The notes beneath the pieces are model-generated. The model had not been told where the DNA came from, searched no databases, and worked only from the letters and a program-made list of their open reading frames with translations. Below are positions 43,188 to 58,391 of a DNA stretch of 64,000 bases, piece after piece. The stretch covers positions 1,352,501 through 1,416,500 of the forward strand of contig CP126205.1 of the NCBI GenBank assembly GCA_030272155.1, given 5' to 3'. The translations under genes and the position numbers were made by a program. Position 1 is the stretch's first letter. Each line of letters opens with the position of its first letter. This DNA is from Tetradesmus obliquus. Taxonomy: Eukaryota > Chlorophyta > Chlorophyceae > Sphaeropleales > Scenedesmaceae.

Positions 43188-44004
43188 GCAGCTGCTGGGA
43201 CTTTGAGGAGGTTTCCTTTATACATATAATGAGCACCTGTCGAAAGCAACTGAGTATACAGCACACCCACCATTGTGCACCAGCAGCAGCAGCAGTGGCG
43301 TCAGGGGGTGCCTTCCTGCTGCCTGTGGTCTGCAGCAACCCCCCTGCCCGCAGTTCCTGTGTCCGACCTGCCTACTACAGCTATAAATTGGAACCACGGC
43401 CACTGCACTGCGTGACCAGCCTGCTCGCTATGTCCGTGGCAGCAGCATGCTGAGTCAGTGAAGACTTGTGGACATGGAACGTTTTCCTGGTATGGAATTG
43501 AACTTGTGACAAGCAAAGTGCTGTGATCCTGTCATCACAGGGGTAATGACATGGACGACCTGGCTGGGCTTTTGTCCAGAACACCTCACCTCGCCCTCAT
43601 CAGTCAGCAGCGCTCCAGTCTCTGCGTAAAACGAGTGCTTGTGTACATTTTGCAAGCTTGTGTTCGGAGAGCCATGCAGGCCCTCGATCCACTTCAACAC
43701 CCTACAGGGGGCCCCAAACGCGAGGCAGTGGTCTACACTAAAGGTGTGGGGCCGTCCGATCACACAACGCTGCCTTTCAGCATAGTTTGATGCGCGCGAG
43801 CGGCCACGAACTGAGGCGTGGCTGCTCCTGGCAGGCCCGGGGAGGGGGCTTGCTGGTGTCACTGCGACGCGTCCAGTTCATAGCTCTTGACTGCTAAATT
43901 GTTGCTCCAAAAGACGACTTTGACTGTGATGTACAGTTAGATCTGTCTGTGCCCCTCAGCAAGCGTCCTGATCAGCTGCTGTGCCCTTGCTGCTTGCCCT
44001 GCAG
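43188..44004. other. Divergent region between AMPK-beta and CAMK-type kinase genes
   Basis: Likely holds both promoters and the first kinase exon. An open frame 43551-43743 (ATG, ending in AAAG|GTGTGG, phase 1) would splice in phase to the kinase exon at 44005, but its protein has no family resemblance, so it is only a candidate. Confidence 0.45.
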
Positions 44005-48977
<4,973 letters not shown>

Positions 48978-50104
48978 GGGTGGTGGCAGCGGCACGGCAA
49001 GCACAGCTTGTTTCCTTGTTGCCACAGCAGCGTATCGCGGTGCAGCAGCGGCGGCTCAGTGCAGCAGCAGCGGCAGCAGCAGCAGCAGTTTGAAAAGGGG
49101 CGGGAGACTTCATAGTGGTGGCACTTGTCAGACTGCAGTGGCAAACGAGGCCTACGAGGCAGCATTGTGGGGGTTTGAAACAGGCAAAACTACGCAAAAC
49201 CACCCTCCCGGCATTGTAGTTTTGTCAAAACAGCGTGTGTACGTGTCTCTGTTGTGCGTCCTGCACCGCAGACACCTCGCATACGTTGCTGTTGATGCAA
49301 GTGTTGGATGTGTGCCGCCACTTTGCAGTATGCTGTCAGTGCCATGGCTCACCAGGCATTGAGCCAGCCTGTGAGCCGCCACGGTTACATGACATGTTAT
49401 GACAAGTGTTACTTGTTACGCCCCTGCTGCGGTTACGGTGAGCTGCTGAACAGCCTGACAGCGCATTGGCAGCAGCCCATGCTGCTCGCCTGGTGCTACG
49501 CTGACATGCAGGCTGTCCTGCACGCTTTGCAAGATGGCATTCGAGGTTCAGGATAGTGCTGTAGGGGATGCTGGAAAGGACCTGTACTCAAATTACTCAT
49601 GTCTGCAGAGCTGCAGCAGCAGCAGCAGCAGCAGCAGCGTGCTGCTCTTCAGCAGGTGTGAGGAGTGCTTGCTGTGTGGAGCAAGCAACTCTTGTTGCTG
49701 CTGATGCTGCTGGTGCTGCCTCATGGGTGGTGCGGGTATGGGCCCTGGATGCTGTGTTGCTGCGGGTCTTTTCTTGGTCTTGTGTCTGCGCGAGATGCGT
49801 TGGTTGCTCTGGGGCCAGTGGCGTTCAACACGTGCTGTGTGTATGTGCAGCTGAGATGGACGTACGTGCGGAGATTGCGCAGCCATGTTGGTCCTGCTGA
49901 AGTTGCCAGGCGGCGGTGTGCAGTTGCCCCGGGGAAGGGATCTGTTTGGCTGGTGACACCGCTTCGGTGCTGCACGCATTTGCAACTGCTTGCATCTCAG
50001 CCTGATGGTGTGTGTTGCTCAGCTGCACCTGCAGCAGCGGCCCGTGTTTCACTTGCATGTGCGTGCAGCCAAACCCAAGCAGCTGAGCAGACTGGTGCTT
50101 GAAG

Positions 50105-50340
50105 CACGAGCCTGCGCATGGTTGGCTGATTTGGGCGGGCAGTTGAAGTGTGCTGCACTTGAGCACTTGAGTGTGCAGCTGTTCCAAAGCGTGCAGCTGG
50201 CTGGCACTGTGAGCACAAGCAGGCTCATGGTTGGCTGATGCGGGTACTCAGTCGCACAGTGCTGCACTTGAACACTTGTGTGTGCAGCTGTTCCACAAAG
50301 TGCAGCTGGCTGGTGCTGTGAGCACAAGCAGATGTTTGTA
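50105..50340. repeat. About 118-bp tandem duplication
   Basis: Two head-to-tail units share GTGTGCAGCTGTTCCA and CTGTGAGCACAAGCAG at about 118-base spacing. A weaker related unit precedes them. Confidence 0.75.
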
Positions 50341-50559
50341 TGGTGGCCTGATCTGGGAGCGCAGTTAAAGCGTGCTGTATGACCCTTGCACAAGCTGTGG
50401 CTGTGTTCCAGGCTGTGAGAGTTTGAATGAGGCGGGGTGTAGATTAAGCTAGCAATCTCAGTTGACGCCAGTGTGTGTATCAGTGCACATGTCTTTGGCA
50501 GCTGAGTATGACTGTCAAGTAGCGTGAGGTGAACGCAACGGGGCTAGCTGCCTTGTACT

Positions 50560-50664
50560 TAAGGCAGCACACTTGAGACAGTACATGTGAGGCAGTACAG
50601 TTGAAGCAGTACATTTGAGGCCATACATTTGAGGCGGCACATGAGGCAGTGCACTTGAGGCAGG
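50560..50664. repeat. Degenerate short tandem repeat (GAGGCAGTACATTT-like)
   Basis: Six or so imperfect units of 16-18 bases built on GAGGCAGTACANTTGAG. Confidence 0.75.
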
Positions 50665-52142
50665 TCGGGCTGAGTCCCTGGTTTAAACTATCACACGCAA
50701 GGCTATTTTCACGTTGCGCATACAAGCCAGGGAAGGTTTAAAGGGTGGGTGTTAGTTGTGTGCCGTGCTGCTGCAGCTGCCCATCGGCCTTCGACTGCTA
50801 GCTGCCGTCAGCTTGCTGGTGCTATGGTCAACAGTTGTGCTGTGCAGCTAGGTGCCGCTTCCAAAAGGGGACGCTGCTTTAGCCTGGCCCGAAGTTGGAT
50901 CTCTTTCTTTTGTCGGTTGGCCTATCTTGTGTGGGCAGGGCTCCACTGGCAAATTGCAGGTGGTGGTTGTGTGCCGCTGCGGTTGCTTTGGGGCATAGGC
51001 ATCTGTGGTGGAGCCGAGACTGCACTTGACGGCTGGGCAGCAGTGTCGGGGCATATGAGGTGTAGGTTGATGTGCGTTTAGTGTGCATGTGGCGTGCTCG
51101 GAGGTTTGCATAGTAGGAAGCGTCATTTGATTAGGTGTCATTCGATTAGGTGTACACAGTGTGCTCAGCGTCATGCAGTATGATACTACAGGCTGCAGTG
51201 TTGTGGGCTGTTGATGGGAGAGTGCATATTCACGTGGGCGTTTGCGACATACCATGTAGTGCTGGTGCTGATGCTAGTGGTACTGCTGCTTGTGCATATG
51301 TGCCGCGCATTGGTGAAGCATAAGGTAGTCAGGACTGATTGATTGGTGACCGTGCATGGCCTGGCAAGAGGCGGGGCGAGGCGGGGATGCCACTTGAATG
51401 TCTAAAGGCCCACCTCCACAGTTGTAGATGCGCATGCACGCCATCGGTTGGCATGTCTGCGAGGTTACTGACATCAGCTCGTCAGCTGGCTAGAATGGCA
51501 TCTCAACTTTGTCTTGAGCCTAGCTAGGGCTATAGCCGCTGGCCCGGGCTGCATGCTCGGTAGCCTGCTGCATGCTCAGCTTTCTGCATGCTCACTGACA
51601 TGTGGGCGGGCAACTGACAAGGCAGGCGGCTAACGGTAGTGTTCCCTGCAGTTTCGCCCCAGCTGTGCACTGCATAGGGTACGACAGGGGATGAGGCGAT
51701 TCAGTGGCCAGAGCATATTAGAATGCCGCATTGTGACGACTTGATTTGAACTCTTGCACTGCAGTTGCTGGGGTGGACAGCACTTGCTGAACTTGACGAC
51801 CCATCGCAGAAGAGTTTGCCGGTGTACAGTTGACAACTGACGTACAGGAAGCAAACCCTCCTGACATGTAACTTTTCTCTTCTCAAACATAGCAAACCGT
51901 CCTGCGCAGTTGGATTGCAGTTTATGGTGATGCCACAGGCCTGAAATTCATCACACGCATGTCACTGCCAGTGTAGTGCTTGCACTGAAAAAAAACAAAG
52001 TGCTCAGAACATGGTGCAGAGCTGGAAATCAGCTGTCCAATATACCTGATAGTCTCAGGTAAAACCTTTTGACAAACAGACATCACATCTCTGACAACCT
52101 TTTGACAAACATCACATCACATCGCTCATGCGGCATGCTGTA

Positions 52143-52512
52143 ACTGTGGCCAGGGTAGCACGAAACACGTACTTTGGAAAAATCGAAACGTTTCAAACGC
52201 GTTTCAAAACGTTTCGTGTCGAAACGAGCTGAAACGCGCCTGTGGCGGGCGCTGCTCACAGCCTGAGTCACAGGCGCCTGCAACATGTGGTGCGATCATC
52301 AGGAAGCGCTCAAATGTTGCGAAGACACCTCCTATGTCTGTAAGCATGCTTTAGCGACCAATTTGACCCCTTCATCTCGTACATACAGTGCAAACATGGG
52401 GTTTCCCGCGCACGTTTGACATCAATGCCATGAAATTCGAAACGTCTCAAACGCGTTTTAAAACGAAACGTTTCAACACGTGCAAAACTTTTCGTGCTAC
52501 CCTGACTGTGGC
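52143..52512. mobile_element. Non-autonomous hAT-like transposon (MITE), 354 bp, with 8-bp target duplication
   Basis: The element 52151-52504 has perfect 15-base terminal inverted repeats starting CAGGGTAGCACGAAA. It is flanked by the 8-base direct repeat ACTGTGGC (52143-52150 and 52505-52512). An 8-base target duplication and CAGGG-type ends are typical of the hAT superfamily. Inside both ends are many AAACG/CGTTT motifs (for example CGAAACGTTTCAAACGCGTT), as in subterminal transposase-binding repeats. No open frame for a transposase is present, so it would depend on an autonomous relative. Confidence 0.9.
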
Positions 52513-54185
52513 TGTTTTGGGACTAGCGGCACAATCATGACTGCCTCAAAAGGGGGTGTTGCACCGTCTGATACGCACTGCATACATGCAATGGTCATCG
52601 TTACAGACAGCTGTGTACGATGCTGCGGCTGGTTCATGAACGGGACGACCTCTAGAGGCCAATCTGCTGGCAGTGACTGGGACACACATGCACAACAGGT
52701 GAATTTTATCAAAATGCAGGTGGACAGTCCTCAACATAGACACGGAAATCTGATCAATATGCTCTAACCAACGGAACGCAGCTCATGCGCATCCACACCA
52801 TGACATGCCACCATTGCTGAGAGAATCATGAGCGAGTAGTCTGATTAGATTTTGTGTCGCGCTGATGCATCATATGGCCAGCGCTGATGACATCCACACA
52901 GTAATGATACCAAAAAACAGTGGGGCGGGCAGCAACAGCAGCCTGTACAGCGCTTCCAGTCCACACAGAATCCTAATGAACATCTGAGTGCATGCAGGCA
53001 ATCACAGTGAGCATCGCAGCGAACATGACATGGCGTGCAGGTGGTTTAACCATCACAAAATATGCAGGTAACAACAGCAAGCAGGTGCGGCAAAGCACAA
53101 CAGCTCCAACAAAGTAGGCACGGCAGAGCTAGCAAGCGTGCGTACGCACAGCCTTACGAAGCGAAGCATGAGAGATACCACAGCACCGCAAAGGGCAGTG
53201 TGGCGGGGTCAAGAGGCAGGTGCAATGCGGAACAGTGCATAATCATAATGGATGTAGCAAGTTCAGGTGCCTGTGACTCATTCAGATGAACCAGAAAGAA
53301 CAGTACACGCAGGCAATGCTGGGCGCATGGGGTGCAGTATGTCCTGTTGCATAAAATGGCCTTGAAAACAGCAACACGGTATGTATGAGTGTGCAGTCTG
53401 CATGCCACTTGGCAAAAAAAACATCCCTCTGGGATTAATGCGACATGTGGATGCCACCTTGATGGACCAAACTTCTCATGAAAAGGTGCATACATTTATG
53501 TACATGCAAACAAGACACAGCTCGCCTGGCAGCTGCATCCATACCAGGTGTGAAAACACCTGCTGAATTTCCCATCAAAACGCATGCACAGCACTCCACA
53601 ACAGCACACCCTGCGCACCAATAGTCCGGGCAAAGAATGCAACAACACAGCAGCCCAAAATCTGGGACCTCAAGAAAGTACTAGACAGCACCTGGCAACA
53701 GCCAAACCTTGCCCGAGAACTGCTCAAAGCACTGCCAGCTGGCTGCAGCTACTGCAAAAGCCAGCTGCAGAGCTGCGCAAAAAGACGGCGGTAGCCAGGT
53801 TTTGGATGCCAGGTGAATGCTGATTGTCAGCCACGGGGGCCATCTTACAATGTGAGAACAGCATGAGTGTGAGAGCAGCATAACAAGTGTGAGAACAGTG
53901 TGAGGACAGCAGAGTGATGCTCCAGCAGGAGCAGCCCCTGTGATCTGCCTGCAAAGGCACAAATGCGTAATAGAAAGCTGCCAATGCTAATAGCAATGCT
54001 CAATGCTCAACAGCGCAGACATACCTGCAGGCTCAAACGAACAGGGACAACGCAGCTCTGTTGCAACAACTGCGCTGTATCTACATTGTGCACCTGTACA
54101 TGGCAAATCAAAAGCAGGCGTGCATCCAACAACAATCTGCAAATTGCGCTGAGAGTGCAACAGTCTGTGTACGAAGCATGCATTA

Positions 54186-54190
54186 TTACA
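54186..54190 (-). terminator. Candidate TGTAA polyadenylation signal for the CAP-lectin gene
   Basis: TTACA on the plus strand, about 640 bases downstream of the stop at 54826. Confidence 0.3.
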
Positions 54191-54395
54191 GTTAGATCTC
54201 AGCATACCTCCAGCTAAAGCTAACATCGCCAGCCAAAAGTAATACAATGCAAATGAGGGCCAGCTGCTGCTCACAACCTTGGGTGACATGCAGCTAGCTA
54301 CCTGCACCCCACACAACTGCATGCAGGTTTGGTGTTGCGCATCGCTGCAACACTGCCATAACAACAACACAGCCAGGCAGTGTGACTGCCCCTGG

Positions 54396-54765
54396 CTATC
54401 AGCAGCCCGCAGACTGGCCTGGCACTGTGCCCCAGGCCACCAGGCGATTGCCACCTCCAAGCACCAACGCCTTGCCATCATCCCTCAGCTTGGACATCAA
54501 GGGGCCTTGAGGGCTCAGGGGCAATTGAAACTAACATCAGCAGCCTGCAGGCTGGCCTGGCACTGTGCCCCAGCCCACCAGGCGACTGCCATATCAACAA
54601 TCACTGTTATAACACCACAGCCAGGCAGTGTGAACGCCCCTGGCCCACCGTGAGCCCAGGCTGGGCTGATTGGCAATCAGCAGCCTGCAGGCTGGCCTGG
54701 CACTATGCCCCAGGCCACCAGGCATTTGCCATCTCAACAATCACCACTGCCTTACCATCACCTGG
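54396..54765 (-). repeat. Three copies of the CAP-lectin gene's terminal coding segment after its stop
   Basis: The segment around LVAWGTVPGQPAGC-stop (true copy ending at 54826) recurs at about 54760-54680, 54620-54540 and 54520-54396, roughly every 150 bases. The farthest copy keeps the frame (LRDDGKALVLGGGNRLVAWG then stop). The middle two are frameshifted. Confidence 0.88.
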
Positions 54766-54825
54766 TACTGTTTTGGCAATGCTATAACATCACACATCCA
54801 AGCAGTTGGGGCGTCCCTGACCCAA

Positions 54826-55084
54826 TCAGCAGCCTGCAGGCTGGCCTGGCACTGTGCCCCAAGCCACCAGGCAATTTCCATCCTCATCCAAGATTGCTGC
54901 CTTGCCATCGTCCCTCAGCTTGAAGCTGACTTGGCCTGCAGGGTCGCCAGGCGCTGCCATCATCAGCACGGGGTTGCCCTCGCCATCCTCCACTGCAGCA
55001 GCAGCAGCAGCAGCAGCAGCAGTGGTGTCAGGGTCGCCAGGCGCTGCAATCATCAGCACGGGGTTGCCCTTGCCATCCTCCACT

Positions 55085-55129
<45 letters not shown>

Positions 55130-55327
55130 GCAGCAGAAGCAGCAGAAGCAGCAGCAGCAGTGGTGTCAGCGGCAGCAGCAGCGGCAGCAGTGGTGTCAGC
55201 AGCAGCAGCAGCAGCAGCAGTGGATGAGCAGCAGCAGTGGCGTCAGGGTCGCCAGGCGCTGCAATCATCGGCACGGGGTTGCCCTCGCGATCTTCCACTG
55301 CAGCAGCAGCAGCAGCAGCAGTGGTGT

Positions 55328-55358
<31 letters not shown>

Positions 55359-57639
55359 GGATGAGCAGCAGGGCAGGGGATGTTGAACTGACCGCTAGAA
55401 CCATGCAAGGCGCTGCAATCATCGGCACGGGGTTGCCTCACCATCCTCCACTGCAGCAGCAGCAGCAGCAGCAACAGCGGCGGCAGCAGCAGCATTGGTG
55501 TCAGCAGCAGCGCAGCGGATGTTGAAGTTGTTAAGAAGTGACCGCCAGAATCATGCCTGTGCTGTTGTCACAGAATACCAACTCTGTTGCTTGCTGCAAT
55601 GCTTTCCTGTGTCATGTTCCATGTGGCACGGCTGCAGCACAGCTGCTGCATGCGACACAACGCTGCAAGCTGACGTGTCTTTGCACCTACCAGTGGCTGA
55701 AGTACTCATCATAACCACACAGCCAAAGAGACAGCCTGTGCTAAGGGCCGTCTCGCTGAACATGTTGGCATCTATAGCGTATTGAATCTACTTGGCAGGC
55801 GTGTTGGCAGGGCACGTTCCTGACTCAATGCACTGCAACAAGCAGTAACCCTTCTAATTTGTACAACAGACTGTGCTAAGGGCCGTCTTACAAGAAAGGC
55901 TGGCATCTTGGGAGCAGCGCATGAGGTTAGCAGGTGTGCTGCTGACTCAGCGCGGTGCACTGCAACAAGCGGCAACCCCTCTCACCGGTGACCATGTTGT
56001 ACTCAGAGACAAAGAGGCTATAAGGTCGCTTGGCATTGGTTTTGTCTGCCAAGGGCATCGCATTGGTCCAGCGGGTGCGCGTGTCTGAGCGACCATACTG
56101 GACAGTTATGCTGCCAAATGTGTTGACGCAGAGCCTGCACAGCAGCAGCAGCAGCAGCGGCAGCAGCGGCAGCAGCAGTAAAATGGCAACACACGCTGCG
56201 CTGGCCGAAGCATGTCCACACTACATGTGATGGCTGCATCTACTGCTGGTGCAGCATGAAAGAGTCAGCTAGCCGCAGCAATGCCGTCGATGAGGATATC
56301 CCCATTCACTCAATTCAAATGCTGTGCTTTTGCTGGCCCTTGCCCTGCCGGGGAGCCACACCAATCAGCACAAGTGCTGATTGTTGTGGCTCATACCATC
56401 TGAATGGGTGCCGGGACCCACATAACTCTTTTCTCCCATTGTTGCTGCGGTGCAGATGACCTATCTGTACTTCTGGTTGCAGGGGGCCTGTACTTTGATG
56501 CTGTTCAGCACGTCTTATCTTTGGGTTGCAGCAGCTCACCTGTACATGAGGTCGCTGTGCAAATGGCCTACCTGTTATTTTTGTTGTAAGACAGCAGGCA
56601 CGTCCCGGCAGTGAGCACATCATCAACAGAGAGGCTGCTGCCAACGAATGAATGAATGGGCTACGCGTGGTGTGTTCACGCTCAACACCCGCATAAGTTA
56701 AGGAAAGGACGTGTGTGGCGATGATGATACCCCATGCGCCTCCACGCCTCCTACCACTCTGCTGCCAAAAGTAAACTTTGGCTCCGGCGGCAACAGTTTT
56801 CCTTCTGCTGTGTTTGCAAAGGGAGAGTTTTCATATTACAACATTTGTGGCTGTTTGCTTCAGCGCACCTGTACTTTTCGTTGTCAGACAGCAGGCACGT
56901 TCCGGGAGTGAGCACGTCATCAACAGAGAGGCTGCTGCCAAAGGTAAACTTGGGCTCCGGCAGAGGCTTAGGGGAAGGGGTGACAGGCCTTGGAGAGGGA
57001 GAAGGGGACCTAACAACAGGCTTTGGAGAAGGAGAGTTGCCCCCTGGTGGTGTGTTGGTCTTTGGCTTGACCTGCAGACCAGGGGTTTAGGGTTCACAGA
57101 ACAACAGGCAGCAGAGTTTGTGGTTGTGTGCTGTGTCTGCAGGTTGACGAGATTTGGTGTGCCCTGCACACACAACCGTTGTTTGCTGAGCAGCAGGGTT
57201 TGTGGTTGTGTGCTGTGTTTGCAGTTGAACGAGGTTACATGTGGCCGAGCGCACACAGACATGCCATGGAACGCACCGTGCAGCGAAGCAGCGCAACGCA
57301 GTGTTTTGCGTCAAGGCATCTTGCTTGGCATGCACAGGGCGCATGACGCAACCTGATAGCATGGTAGCACTCACGTTGCCTGTGCCCTAGGGCGCAAGCG
57401 GACAGGTAGAGGGCGTGGAGCCCAGGGGCGACGGCCCTGGCCACACACTCTCTAAGCCGTCAGTACCCAGGAGCTGCAGAGCTGCCTGGGTGGTCACTCA
57501 CTGACTCACCCACTCACGTTGCTTTGGAATTTGCCCATATGGTTGCCTGGAGGGTCGTACTCGCACGCAATAATGATGCCCTGCACGGGATTCCCTTCAA
57601 CGCCTGTCAAGGCGGGACAGCTCCTCACATGGCAACCCT

Positions 57640-57681
<42 letters not shown>

Positions 57682-58331
57682 CACATAATGGCCAGTCCTG
57701 CGCAATTACGGAGCATCCTCTGTTGCAAGGTGTAAGGATGTGTGCGCTTTGAAACAGTGACGAGAGTCTCAGCTCACTAACCCTCTTCCTTGATTTATGC
57801 GTGCCGGCTTAAGCCGGGGATGCTGTAGAACTTGTAACTTCTAACTTGATGACTCAGCCTGGCTGCTCCACAATGAACCACAGCACAGAACAATCTATTA
57901 CCTTGACTGTGCATCATACTCTGCATGTAAAATGAACAAAGTACACATGTAATAGCACACAGCTTCAAATTAAGCATGCACCAACAGCCCCTGTGTGCAG
58001 GCATTGAAGCCCAGCACAGCGACATTCATTGCAGTTCAAAGCAGTTCAATGCATGCAGGACGCTGCAGGACAGCCCGCAGCAGCTTTGACTGCAATTGTG
58101 TTCTCTCACAACAACTTGCTGCAATGACCAACACCTCACATGCTGGATGTTATTTATCACACTCAGACTGCTTTGAATTCACTCACGAGCAGGGTGGTGC
58201 CGATCCAGACAACCTGCGACAGCAGCAAAGCAGCACAGGCGACAGCGTTCCAGGTTTAGTGGGTGTGCCAGGCCAAGGCACAAGCTTGGGGGATCTGGCA
58301 GGTGCAATCGGTGTCCAGCAACGTATTACTG

Positions 58332-58391
<60 letters not shown>

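Larger units (their letters stand above)
48978..54395. other. Gene-poor region containing a hAT-like element
   Basis: No exon chain was recognised. The first 2.5 kb is G/T-rich, like the kinase transcript, and may be its 3' UTR. From about 52.8 kb the plus strand becomes A/C-rich, as expected for the 3' side of the minus-strand CAP-lectin gene. It contains imperfect tandem repeats (50105-50340, 50560-50664) and the element at 52151-52504. Confidence 0.5.

Noticed and set aside
43551..43743. Possible first exon of the CAMK-type kinase
   Set aside because: It fits the required phase and has an AG|GTGTGG donor, but nothing in the protein supports it, so it was not included in the coding feature.
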